Below, one piece after another: positions 56,601-64,000 of a DNA stretch of 64,000 nucleotides (position 1 is the first letter of the stretch; every line of letters begins with the position of its first letter). The notes beneath the pieces are model-generated. The model saw only the letters and a program-made list of their open reading frames with translations, searched no databases and was not told where the DNA came from. Origin of the DNA: Malaciobacter pacificus (GTDB lineage Bacteria > Campylobacterota > Campylobacteria > Campylobacterales > Arcobacteraceae); NCBI RefSeq assembly GCF_004214795.1, contig NZ_CP035928.1, forward strand, positions 372,001-436,000, in the 5' to 3' direction. The position numbers were made by a program, and so were the translations under genes.

Positions 56601-57678
56601 ATTAAGTGGAGTTGATGTTATTGTTGGTGGAGATTCTCATTCATTACTTGGAGATTTTTCTAAATTAGGATTATCAAGTGTTTCAAATGATTATCCTACA
56701 AAAGTTTCAGATAAAGATGGAAATAAAGTTTGTGTAGTTCAAGCTTGGGAATATGGACATATCTTAGGTGATTTAGATGTTGTATTTAATAAAGATGGTG
56801 AAGTAATTGACTGTAGTGGTACTCCAAGATTATTAGTAGGTACAGATTCAATTGATGAAAATCTTTTATCAACAGTAAATGAAGTAATTAGTGATAATAA
56901 AAATATTGAAGTTGTAGTTGAAGATGAAGCTACTTTAAATGTAATTAAAAACTATGAAAATCAAGTAGATGTAAAAAAAGCTTTAGTTATTGGTGAAGCT
57001 TCAGAAACTTTAGGTCATAACAGAATTCCAGGAGATATGAAAGATGGTGTTAGTAATTTACCATTAGGTTCAGATATCGCTCCAATTGTTGCTAAATCAT
57101 TTTATGATTTAAGTAATTTAGCAGATGCTTGTATTCAAAATGCAGGTGGAGTTAGAGTTAAAATTGATTCAGGAAATATTACAATGGGTGATGCTTATAC
57201 ATTATTACCATTTGCAAATACTTTATTTGAAATTAAAATGAAAGCTCAAGAGATTAAAGATGTGTTAGAGGATGCTATTGAAGAAGCATTTTATGGTGGT
57301 GAGGATATGACAGTTTCAACTGGTTCATTCCCTTATTCTTATGGATTAAAATATGATGTTGATGCAAGTGCTCAAGCAGGAAATAGAATTCAAAATCTAG
57401 AAATGAAAGATAGAGAAACTGGAACTTGGTCTACTTTAAATTTATCTGATGATACAACTTTATATACTATTGTGACTAACTCTTATACAGCTGGTGGTAA
57501 AGATGGTTATTTAACATTTAAATCAGTTCAAGATGAAAGAGGAGTTGGTACAGATACATATTTAGACTATGCTATGAGTTTTGTAAAATATGTTGAAACT
57601 AAAGCTGCAAATAATGAATTAGTGACAAAACTACCTGCTCAAGACCATCCTATAAAAAGTTTTGTAGGACTTAAATAA
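53647..57678 (+). CDS. PhoX-type lipoprotein fused to a 5'-nucleotidase
   Basis: A 1343-residue lipoprotein (lipobox FVGC, C22). An N-terminal propeller region (about 200-775) resembles the PhoX/DUF839 alkaline phosphatase family, with ETRRYSAMMGATTEFRKEEG and CDVNGISNPDNV segments. The C-terminal part is a UshA-type 5'-nucleotidase: metal motifs FHVNDTHSH, NAGDVFQG, ALGNHEFDDG, LLTHQGYDYD and GGDSHS, then the substrate domain with NAGGVRVKIDSG. Together they would free phosphate from nucleotides outside the cell. Its promoter has Pho-box-like repeats. It shares its N-terminal part with the next gene. Confidence 0.85.
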   Translation: MNKSYLSLSACALLATFTFVGCGSSNSSSTSSGTLQLNPTLGNIDYICGSTSGTTDESGKYKFSSGDECEFTFGGVTLKATPSANLTIESILEDTTKNPNISQDAIWGYVSAATGLSQAELSKAGKAHIKDDFKNATDDITDFSSFDRFETALLDDDDFALLTDENDISLKEKFETNKAKISSAKTTKRVDVRFEGISTPVKEETKLTQQSSSKVYINGEEQEINYTPIMKTGFKDTNDEVFGLVKDMNDKIISFEDGNPYICNGTNEGVGSGLDYTSFLNVNDKLYMVSQFECQIGAMYMTELVQNEETGALTPKEGTLEFISQKDEFGGFVHCAGQKTPWESHLGSEEYENDARAVEKAGFDKAVGSTSYDETVKFWGGDFEKMSPYYYGWTPEVKITQEGEADYSKHYAMGRFSHELSYVMPDNKTVYMSDDGTNVGLYMFVADKPTDLTSGTLYAAKWEQTSEVGVGAGEADISWINLGHATNSEIREYLDPDGDVSTNDGLKFSDIFDAVDGTDGTCSEGYTSINTSVGHECLKIKDGMKKAASRLETRRYSAMMGATTEFRKEEGITYDKNTGTLYVAMSSVERGMEDKQKSGKSETKYDIGGNNDIKVQYNSCGAIYALDVNANEAMDLEKNSISSKYVVNNMYSILEGNPTTYDENSDYSENGCDVNGISNPDNVTFLENSNILMIGEDTGKHENNMVWAYDVQTKELTRVFTTPIGAETTSPFWYTDLANGYGYMSVVTQHPDDKTSDAGQSVIGYVGPFKNLTKLEATDTVSIFHVNDTHSHISSEGMDLEINGTEIEFDVGGYARYVTKLDELKKNKPNSLILNAGDVFQGTLYYSLFKGEADAAAMNMIKWDAYALGNHEFDDGDEGLKSFLDMLNEDISVISSNVVPQSGNILENYWKPYIVKEINGKKVGVIGIDIVGKTKNSSNPSDTITFLNEIETAQKYIDELKDNGVDRVVLLTHQGYDYDLAMAPQLSGVDVIVGGDSHSLLGDFSKLGLSSVSNDYPTKVSDKDGNKVCVVQAWEYGHILGDLDVVFNKDGEVIDCSGTPRLLVGTDSIDENLLSTVNEVISDNKNIEVVVEDEATLNVIKNYENQVDVKKALVIGEASETLGHNRIPGDMKDGVSNLPLGSDIAPIVAKSFYDLSNLADACIQNAGGVRVKIDSGNITMGDAYTLLPFANTLFEIKMKAQEIKDVLEDAIEEAFYGGEDMTVSTGSFPYSYGLKYDVDASAQAGNRIQNLEMKDRETGTWSTLNLSDDTTLYTIVTNSYTAGGKDGYLTFKSVQDERGVGTDTYLDYAMSFVKYVETKAANNELVTKLPAQDHPIKSFVGLK

Positions 57679-57690
57679 TTAACTTATTAA

Positions 57691-57722
57691 AGATATTTAG
57701 AGTTAAACAACTCTAAATATCT
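57691..57722 (+). terminator. Terminator between the two PhoX genes
   Basis: A perfect 14-bp stem (57691-57704 with 57709-57722) and a 4-base loop, followed by a short pyrimidine stretch. It separates the paralogs into two transcripts. Confidence 0.8.
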
Positions 57723-57836
57723 CTTCTATTTGATACCATTTTAGATTTTTTAGATTTTTTTTAATTTTATAAAATCCCCATAAATATGTAATTTTTACCA
57801 TTATTATCTATTGATAATAGTTACCACTTAGAAAAA

Positions 57837-57869
57837 TGTTATCAAAGTGTAATTGTTACTTTTTACAAT
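57837..57869 (+). promoter_or_regulatory. Pho-box-like operator and promoter of the second PhoX fusion gene
   Basis: TGTTATC (57837-57843), spacer AAAG, TGTAATT (57848-57854), -10 TACAAT at 57864-57869; same spacing as the first paralog and near-identical flanks. Confidence 0.7.
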
Positions 57870-57914
57870 ACATGCTCATTTAAAAAATATAAAAATCAAA
57901 TAAGGAAGCAAAAA

Positions 57915-60900
57915 ATGAATAAAAGCTATCTAAGTTTAAGTGCGTGTGCACTTTTAGCTACTTTTACGTTTGTTGGTTGTGGAAGTTCAAGTAATACTAC
58001 TACTTCAACTGGTACACTACAATTAAATCCAGCTTTAGGAAATATTACTTATGACTGTGGAGATGGAGAAAAAACTACAGATGAAAATGGAAAATATTCA
58101 TATATAGCAGGAAGTGAGTGTGAATTTACTTTTGGAGGAGTTAAGTTAAAAGCAAATCCATCTGCAAATCTTACAATTGAATCAATTTTAGAAGACACTA
58201 CAAAAAACCCTAATGTATCTCAAGGTGCAATTTGGGGATATATTTCTGCTGCAACAGGTTTAAGTCAAGCTGAACTTTCAAGTGCAGGGAAAGTATCTCT
58301 TTCTGATGCATTTAAAAGTGCAACTGATGATATAAGTGATTTTACTTCTTTTGATAGTTTAAGTGAAGATTTAGAAGCAAGTTCAGGTTTTGCAGCTTTA
58401 ACAGACTCAAATGGTAAATTTTTAAAAGATAAATTTGCATCAAATAAAGCAAAAATCTCTTCAGCTAAAACTGCTAAAAGAGTAGATGTTAGATTTGAAG
58501 AGATTGAAACACCAGTTTCAAGTGATGATAAACTTACACAACAAGCTAGCTCAAAAGTTATGATTAATGATGAAGAACAAGCAATTTCATATAAAACTAT
58601 TTTTAGAACTGGATTAGAAGGAAATGGAGAAGTTTTAGGACAATCAAAAGATTATCAAGATAAATTAATTACATTTGAAGATGGAAGTCCTTATATTTGT
58701 AATGGTTCTAAAGGTGCTGAAAATAGAGAAGAAGGTTCAGGAATGGATTTTACTTCATTACATAATGTAGATGGGAAAATCTTTGCTATTTCTCAATATG
58801 AGTGTGCACTAGGTTCTATGTATATGATGGAATTAGAGCAAAAAGGAGATGGTGAACTAATTGCAAAAAAAGATACACTTCAATATATCTCTCAAAAAGA
58901 TGAGTTTGGTGGATTTGTTCACTGTGCAGGTCAAACAACACCTTGGTCTTCTCATTTATCTTCTGAAGAGTATGAGCCAGATGCAAAAGACACTAGTAAA
59001 AATAGTTATCATTTAGAACTAAAGAAATACTGGGGAGAGAATGATTATAGTGCATATTACTATGGATGGACTCCTGAAGTAAAAATTGAAAATGAAAAAC
59101 CAGTTTATTCAAAACATTATGCAATGGGAAGATTTTCCCATGAATTATCTTATGTAATGCCTGATAATAAAACAGTTTACATGAGTGATGATGGTACAAA
59201 TGTTGGATTATTTATGTATGTATCTGATACTGCTAAAGATTTAAGTGCTGGAACATTATATGCTGCAAAATGGAATCAAACATCTGAAGTTGGTATTGGT
59301 TTAGGTGAAGCAGATATTCAATGGATCTCTTTAGGTCATGCTACAAATGAACAAATTAGAGCAATTATCGACCCTGATGGGGATATTACTACAAATGATG
59401 CTCCAACATTTGCTGATATTTTTGATATTAGTGAAGGAACAGATGGTTCTTGTACACAAGGGTATGTTTCTATTAATACAAGTGCAGGACATGAGTGTTT
59501 AAAAATAAAAGAGGGTATGGAATTAGCAGCATCTAGATTAGAAACTAGAAGATATGCAGCTTATATGGGTGCTACAACTGAGTTTAGAAAAGAAGAGGGT
59601 ATTACTTTTGATAAAAACTCTGGAAAGTTATATGTTGCTATGAGTGAAGTTTCAAAAGGTATGGCCGCAGATTCATCTAATGATTTAGGTGGAAATGATG
59701 ATATAAAAGTTGAAGCTAATAAGTGTGGAGGAATTTATGCTTTAGATGTTTCAACTAATAGTGTAAAAGATACAAATGAGTCTGTAATACCTTCAAAATA
59801 TGTTGTTGAAAATATGTATGGAATTTTATCTGGGAATCCTATTTCTTATGCAGAAGGAACTACTTATGCAGGTAATTCTTGTGATGTAAATGGTATTGCA
59901 AACCCTGATAATGTAACTTTCTTACCAAACTCTGATGTATTAATTATTGGAGAAGATGCTGGTTCAAGTGTTCATCAAAATAATGTTGTTTGGAGTTATA
60001 ATGTAAAAACTGAAGAGTTAAGTAGAATTTTTACTACACCTTTAAGTGCTGAAACAACTTCACCATTTTGGTATCCTGAACTTGCAAATGGATTTGGATA
60101 TTTATCTGTTGTAACTCAACACCCAAGTTTTGATTCAACTGATGAAGGAGAGTCAGCATTTGGTTATGTAGGGCCATTTAAAAACTTAACTTCTTTAGAA
60201 AATGTAAAATCAATTGACTCTGTAACAAAAATTGCTACACTAGACACAAAAGTTGAAGGTGGAAGTGAGATTGTTGCTTTTGATAAAGATTCAAAAAAAA
60301 TGTTTACAACAAATGGTAAAAATAATACTTTAGATATTACACCAATAAATGAAGATGGAACAATAGGTTCAACAACTGCTATTGATTTATCAGCTTATGG
60401 AGCAGGAGTTCAAAGTGTTGCTGTATCAAATGGAAAAGTTGCCGTTGCAGTTGGAAGCGATGATAAAGTAAATACTAAAGGTAAAGTTGTGATTTTTGAC
60501 ACAGCAGGAGTTTTAGTATCTCAAACTACAGTTGGATATTTACCTGATATGGTAACATTTAGTGAAGATGGAAATAAAGTGATTGTTGCAAATGAAGGTG
60601 AACCTGATGCAAGTTCGGGAACTTATGTTGATGTTGCTGGAACTATTGGTATTGTAACTGTTGCAAATACTGATAAAGATGATAATGCAAATGGATATGC
60701 TGAGGTTGGATTTGAAAATGCAACATTAAGCGATGCACTTGATGGAACACCAGTTAGATTAGGTGGAACACCAAGTAATGATAAAGCTTTAGATTTAGAA
60801 CCAGAGTATATTACAGTTAGTGGAACTTACGCTTATGTAACATTACAAGAAAATAACGCAGTAGCTAAAATTGATATTAGTACATCAACTCCTGTTGTAA

Positions 60901-61670
60901 TAGCTGTTAAATCTTTAGGAGCTAAAGATTATTCTAGTGAAAATTTAATTGATATTGAAGAAGAGGGATATGCTTTATTTAAAAACTATCCAGGATTAAA
61001 AGGTTTATATATGCCTGACTCAATCTCTTCATATAAAGTTGATGGTAAAACTTATTTAGTTACTGCTAATGAAGGTGATGGAAGAGAGTATTTAGATTCA
61101 GCAGATGAAGATGTATTTGTAGATGAAAAGAAAATCTCTAAGTTAGACTTAGACTCTTCAATAGCTGCTGCTTATGAAGATGAAAATGACTTAAAAGTAG
61201 TAACTGATATGGGTGATTCAAATAACGATGGTTTATATGAAGAATTATATACTTATGGTGCAAGAAGTTTTACTATTTGGGATGATGAAGCAAATTTAGT
61301 TTGGGATAGTGGTGATGCACTTTCTAAATTAACATCTAAAATGATGCCAAATTTATTTAACCAAGATGAAGGTGAAATTGATGGTAGAAGTGGAAATAAA
61401 GGTGTTGAACCTGAAGCTTTAACTGTTGGGAAAATAGGAACACAAACTTATGCTTTTGTAGGATTAGAAAGACAAAATGCAATTGTAGTTTATGATATTA
61501 CAACTCCTGAAAATGCAAAATTTGTTAAGTTTATAAATACTGAAGCACAAGGTGATATTTCACCTGAAGGTATGAGTTTTGTTGATGCTGAAAACTCTCC
61601 TACTGGAAATGCACTATTACTAGTTGCTTTTGAAGTTAGTGGAACAACAGCTGTATATGAAATCAAATAA
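57915..61670 (+). CDS. PhoX-type lipoprotein fused to a choice-of-anchor-I propeller
   Basis: A 1251-residue paralog of the preceding gene. Signal peptide and lipobox are identical, and the PhoX-like region (about 200-770) is clearly related throughout. The C-terminal part (about 780-1250) differs: it is a beta-propeller of the choice-of-anchor-I type (VTANEGDGREY, EGEIDGRSGNKGVEPEALTV-like segments, GDISPEGMSF). In other bacteria that propeller is often joined to a 5'-nucleotidase, the module present in the sister protein. Phosphatase or phytase-like action is likely for the first half; the role of the second half is unknown. Confidence 0.82.
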   Translation: MNKSYLSLSACALLATFTFVGCGSSSNTTTSTGTLQLNPALGNITYDCGDGEKTTDENGKYSYIAGSECEFTFGGVKLKANPSANLTIESILEDTTKNPNVSQGAIWGYISAATGLSQAELSSAGKVSLSDAFKSATDDISDFTSFDSLSEDLEASSGFAALTDSNGKFLKDKFASNKAKISSAKTAKRVDVRFEEIETPVSSDDKLTQQASSKVMINDEEQAISYKTIFRTGLEGNGEVLGQSKDYQDKLITFEDGSPYICNGSKGAENREEGSGMDFTSLHNVDGKIFAISQYECALGSMYMMELEQKGDGELIAKKDTLQYISQKDEFGGFVHCAGQTTPWSSHLSSEEYEPDAKDTSKNSYHLELKKYWGENDYSAYYYGWTPEVKIENEKPVYSKHYAMGRFSHELSYVMPDNKTVYMSDDGTNVGLFMYVSDTAKDLSAGTLYAAKWNQTSEVGIGLGEADIQWISLGHATNEQIRAIIDPDGDITTNDAPTFADIFDISEGTDGSCTQGYVSINTSAGHECLKIKEGMELAASRLETRRYAAYMGATTEFRKEEGITFDKNSGKLYVAMSEVSKGMAADSSNDLGGNDDIKVEANKCGGIYALDVSTNSVKDTNESVIPSKYVVENMYGILSGNPISYAEGTTYAGNSCDVNGIANPDNVTFLPNSDVLIIGEDAGSSVHQNNVVWSYNVKTEELSRIFTTPLSAETTSPFWYPELANGFGYLSVVTQHPSFDSTDEGESAFGYVGPFKNLTSLENVKSIDSVTKIATLDTKVEGGSEIVAFDKDSKKMFTTNGKNNTLDITPINEDGTIGSTTAIDLSAYGAGVQSVAVSNGKVAVAVGSDDKVNTKGKVVIFDTAGVLVSQTTVGYLPDMVTFSEDGNKVIVANEGEPDASSGTYVDVAGTIGIVTVANTDKDDNANGYAEVGFENATLSDALDGTPVRLGGTPSNDKALDLEPEYITVSGTYAYVTLQENNAVAKIDISTSTPVVIAVKSLGAKDYSSENLIDIEEEGYALFKNYPGLKGLYMPDSISSYKVDGKTYLVTANEGDGREYLDSADEDVFVDEKKISKLDLDSSIAAAYEDENDLKVVTDMGDSNNDGLYEELYTYGARSFTIWDDEANLVWDSGDALSKLTSKMMPNLFNQDEGEIDGRSGNKGVEPEALTVGKIGTQTYAFVGLERQNAIVVYDITTPENAKFVKFINTEAQGDISPEGMSFVDAENSPTGNALLLVAFEVSGTTAVYEIK

Positions 61671-61733
61671 ACTTTAAAAAACTCTTTTAAAAAGTTATGA
61701 TAAAATCCCTTATTATTAAGGGAGATTATCATA

Positions 61734-62441
61734 ATGAATAAATCAGATATTACAAACTTACTTACTGTTTTAATCATGGCATATGGTTATTCAAATGGCA
61801 ATGATACAATTTTTATGATTGGTTTATTTGCTCTAAGTGGAGCAGTTACAAATACACTTGCGATTCATATGCTTTTTCATAAAGTTCCATTTTTATATGG
61901 AAGTGGAGTTATTGAAAACAAATTTGAACAGTTTAAATCATCAATTCATAATCTTTTAACGAATCAATTTTTCACTCAAGAACACTTAACAAAGTTTTTT
62001 CAAACAGAAGTAAATAGTGCAAAAAATACAATAGATTTTGAAAAAATTTTAAATAAAACAGATTTTACTCCAGCTTATGACTCATTAAAAACAGCAGTTA
62101 TGGAATCAAGTTTTGGTGGAATGTTAGGCATGTTTGGAGGTGAAGCGGCACTTGAACCTTTAAAAGAGCCATTTATAAAAAAACTTCAAAAATCTATAAT
62201 TGATATTACAAGTAGTGAAGCTTTTAATAAAGTTTTAGATGAGAGTTTAAAATCAGAAGATTTATCAAAAGATGTTCATAGTAAGTTAAGTGAAATTGTA
62301 AGTTCAAGATTAGATGAATTAACGCCTAAAATGGTTAAACAAATAGTGCAAGATATGATAAAAGAACATCTTGGATGGCTTGTGATTTGGGGTGCAGTTT
62401 TTGGTGGACTTATTGGGTTTGTTTCAACTTTAATAGTGTAG
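61734..62441 (+). CDS. DUF445 family membrane protein
   Basis: A 235-residue protein with N-terminal membrane segments around GLFALSGAVTNTLAIHMLF, a long helical soluble middle part, and a C-terminal membrane hairpin VIWGAVFGGLIGFVSTLIV. This is the DUF445 layout; the function is not known. A small hairpin CCCTT-AAGGG before the ATG includes the ribosome site AAGGGAG and might affect translation. Confidence 0.8.
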   Translation: MNKSDITNLLTVLIMAYGYSNGNDTIFMIGLFALSGAVTNTLAIHMLFHKVPFLYGSGVIENKFEQFKSSIHNLLTNQFFTQEHLTKFFQTEVNSAKNTIDFEKILNKTDFTPAYDSLKTAVMESSFGGMLGMFGGEAALEPLKEPFIKKLQKSIIDITSSEAFNKVLDESLKSEDLSKDVHSKLSEIVSSRLDELTPKMVKQIVQDMIKEHLGWLVIWGAVFGGLIGFVSTLIV

Positions 62442-62465
62442 CTCTTTATTTAGGCTTTATATGAA

Positions 62466-62496
62466 AAATGTAGTATAGTTTTACTACATTTTTTAC
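62466..62496 (+). terminator. Terminator after the DUF445 gene
   Basis: AAATGTAGTA (62466-62475) and TACTACATTT (62482-62491) form an exact stem, followed by a T run. Confidence 0.8.
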
Positions 62497-62540
62497 TACA
62501 AATTAAAAAAAGCCAATAGTTTTTGATAATAGTTGATTGA

Positions 62541-64000
62541 TTAATGATTTAAATATATATTATTAAAAAATTTATTTAGCTTGTCAATTTCTTTTTCATT
62601 TAAAATATACTTTTTTTTCTCTTCTGTTAAGTCAGATATCCCAAAGTTTTTTATATAGTTTTTTCCAAGAGAAAAATAATTAGAAGCATAAGGTTTACTA
62701 ATACTTTTTACATACAACCAAAAGATATCAGTTTTAAAAACTTGTTCTAATATTTTTAACTCTTCTTTAGTCTCTGCCATAGCAGCCATACCATTATAAA
62801 AATATATATCTTCATTCTCTACAAAACAACTTTTAAACCCTTCTCTTGCCATTTGAGGGAATAGTAGTTTATATTTATATCTTTCTAAAGATTGGTTTCT
62901 ACCAAAAGCATACCAATATTTATAATCTTTACCTTTACCTTTATCTCTATTAACTAATGCATCTTTATTAGATAATAAATAGTGGTAAGCAAAGGGATAG
63001 TCATTTATAAACTTATCTTCTGAAATCACATAAATTTGATTTTCTTCATTATACTCATATGGAAAAATAATTTTTTCAATAATATTATTAATTTTATCTG
63101 TTTTAACTAGTAAATTTGAATTAACAATATCTTTACAAATACTTTTTTCAATTTTAGTATTTTTATCTATGTAATAGTATTTTTTAGTATCTTTTATTGG
63201 TTTAAATATGAAAACATTGTTTTTTAATGTTGCTATACCACTTTTAGTGTTATATATTTCTCCAAAAGGAGTACCTACTTTTTCTATTTTATTTACTATA
63301 TTCTTATTTTTTAAATACCATCCTTTAGAAATTGATAAATCTATATATTTGTATTTTTCATAGATAATATTATTCTTTAAGCCTAATCTTTTTAAAGGAG
63401 TATATTTAACTGTCTCCGATTTTATATTTTTTAAAAAACAAATTGAAGTATAAGTCATTCTTGAGTTAAATATTTGCTCATGTTCAAAGTCAATGATTTT
63501 TAAATCAACTTGATTGTCACTGAAATATTTTCTTATTGCTCTACCATTAAGACTTTTTATAAAGGTATTAACTGTTATATATCCAAGTATACCTTTGGGC
63601 TTTAAAAGTTCATATCCAATTTGAAAAAATGGAATATATAGATCAGGGTGCCCTGTTTTACATGTACTCCAATTTTTCATTAGTTCTTTTGTTTCATTAT
63701 TCATATTTCTAGAACACACATAAGGTGGATTCCCTACTATAATATCAAAACCTTTATTTTCTCTAATTTTCTTATTTTCATCTTGCCATTTATATTCAAG
63801 AGAATCACCTACAAATAGGTTGAACTCAAATTCTTTAGTATCTTCACCATACTTTAATGCTAATAAAGATAGAAGGATTTTCGTTCTTTCAATACTATAC
63901 TTCTGAATATCAATACCAAAAATATTATCTCTAAATATACTTTTAAAAGACTTGTTTGTTAACTTTTTAATTTCTAAAGCTGAATCAATTAGAAACCCTC
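62541..64000 (-). CDS. Type IIG restriction-modification enzyme, 3' part (5' end outside the window)
   Basis: The reading frame stays open through the right edge, giving at least 486 residues. The N6-adenine methyltransferase motif IV is intact (DIIVGNPPYVCSRN), with the preceding FGIDIQKYSIERTK and LFVGDSLEYKW segments and the following GHPDLYIPFFQIGYELLKPKG. The C-terminal half is a target-recognition region ending with a TaqI-like SLGKNYIKNFGI stretch. This is the Eco57I-like pattern of single-chain restriction-modification or BREX PglX enzymes; the endonuclease part would be upstream and cannot be seen. The Met at 63719 is internal, not the start. Confidence 0.8.
   Translation of the reverse strand, partial: GFLIDSALEIKKLTNKSFKSIFRDNIFGIDIQKYSIERTKILLSLLALKYGEDTKEFEFNLFVGDSLEYKWQDENKKIRENKGFDIIVGNPPYVCSRNMNNETKELMKNWSTCKTGHPDLYIPFFQIGYELLKPKGILGYITVNTFIKSLNGRAIRKYFSDNQVDLKIIDFEHEQIFNSRMTYTSICFLKNIKSETVKYTPLKRLGLKNNIIYEKYKYIDLSISKGWYLKNKNIVNKIEKVGTPFGEIYNTKSGIATLKNNVFIFKPIKDTKKYYYIDKNTKIEKSICKDIVNSNLLVKTDKINNIIEKIIFPYEYNEENQIYVISEDKFINDYPFAYHYLLSNKDALVNRDKGKGKDYKYWYAFGRNQSLERYKYKLLFPQMAREGFKSCFVENEDIYFYNGMAAMAETKEELKILEQVFKTDIFWLYVKSISKPYASNYFSLGKNYIKNFGISDLTEEKKKYILNEKEIDKLNKFFNNIYLNH

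Noticed and set aside
1-64000. tRNA or rRNA genes and CRISPR arrays
   Set aside because: Intergenic stretches were read on both strands and none shows a tRNA cloverleaf, rRNA signature or regularly spaced repeats with unique spacers.

Overview
The window is AT-rich, densely packed bacterial DNA that reads as a chromosome segment of a Campylobacterota member, most likely Arcobacteraceae. This is inferred from gene content: a DUF2018 (HP0242-like) protein, the leuS-lptE-folC-M23 peptidase-bactofilin block, yajC-secD-secF, and extended TGn -10 promoters without clear -35 boxes. No tRNA, rRNA or CRISPR array was seen. No gene-free stretch exceeds 300 bases; the longest are about 240 bases (48567-48808), 230 bases (12828-13056) and 215 bases (34827-35040), and each holds regulatory or mobile-element sequence described below.

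Region 1 (1-15.1 kb) is a PQQ-dependent alcohol oxidation island. It holds a two-gene ABC transporter of the PQQ-alcohol-dehydrogenase-associated type, a PQQ alcohol dehydrogenase with an Asp-Phe-Asp motif expected of lanthanide-dependent enzymes, pqqA and pqqBCDE, an NAD aldehyde dehydrogenase with a DUF779 partner, a FIST-domain histidine kinase with an OmpR-type response regulator, and an AraC-type regulator. There are three PqqA-like precursor peptides: one cut by the left window edge, one behind the dehydrogenase, and one alone behind the AraC gene. Four promoters (ABC transporter, dehydrogenase, aldehyde dehydrogenase, and an XdhC-like gene 20 kb away) share GCTA repeats exactly 11 bp apart, the last GCTA always starting 15 bp before the -10 hexamer. 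This looks like the operator of the local response regulator and defines a candidate alcohol regulon. Inside the island a biotin carboxylase gene and an unknown gene share a different two-box promoter.

Region 2 (15-46 kb) is mostly housekeeping: ExbB/ExbD, a D-cysteine desulfhydrase-like enzyme, a CBS-PAS-GGDEF-EAL protein, aroK, hisD, a polyprenyl synthase, hemA, proS, an MscS channel, a tRNA nucleotidyltransferase, a DUF4105/Lnb-type protein facing Lnt, yajC-secDF, leuS, lptE, folC, the M23 peptidase-bactofilin shape pair, a TOTE-type primase-helicase with a degenerate primase domain, and a Kef-type antiporter.

Region 3 (46-62 kb) holds a rhodanese, an OlsF-type ornithine lipid synthase, an IS110-family element whose structured leader is a candidate bridge RNA, a metal/heme operon (di-heme protein, NicO permease, DUF1007 protein, small His-Pro protein), and two giant PhoX-type lipoproteins with different C-terminal modules. 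The metal/heme operon and both PhoX genes carry the same Pho-box-like tandem operator.

The right edge (62.5-64 kb) is the 3' part of a type IIG restriction-modification gene. Regulatory calls come from reading the sequence; no alignment, folding or database search was run.
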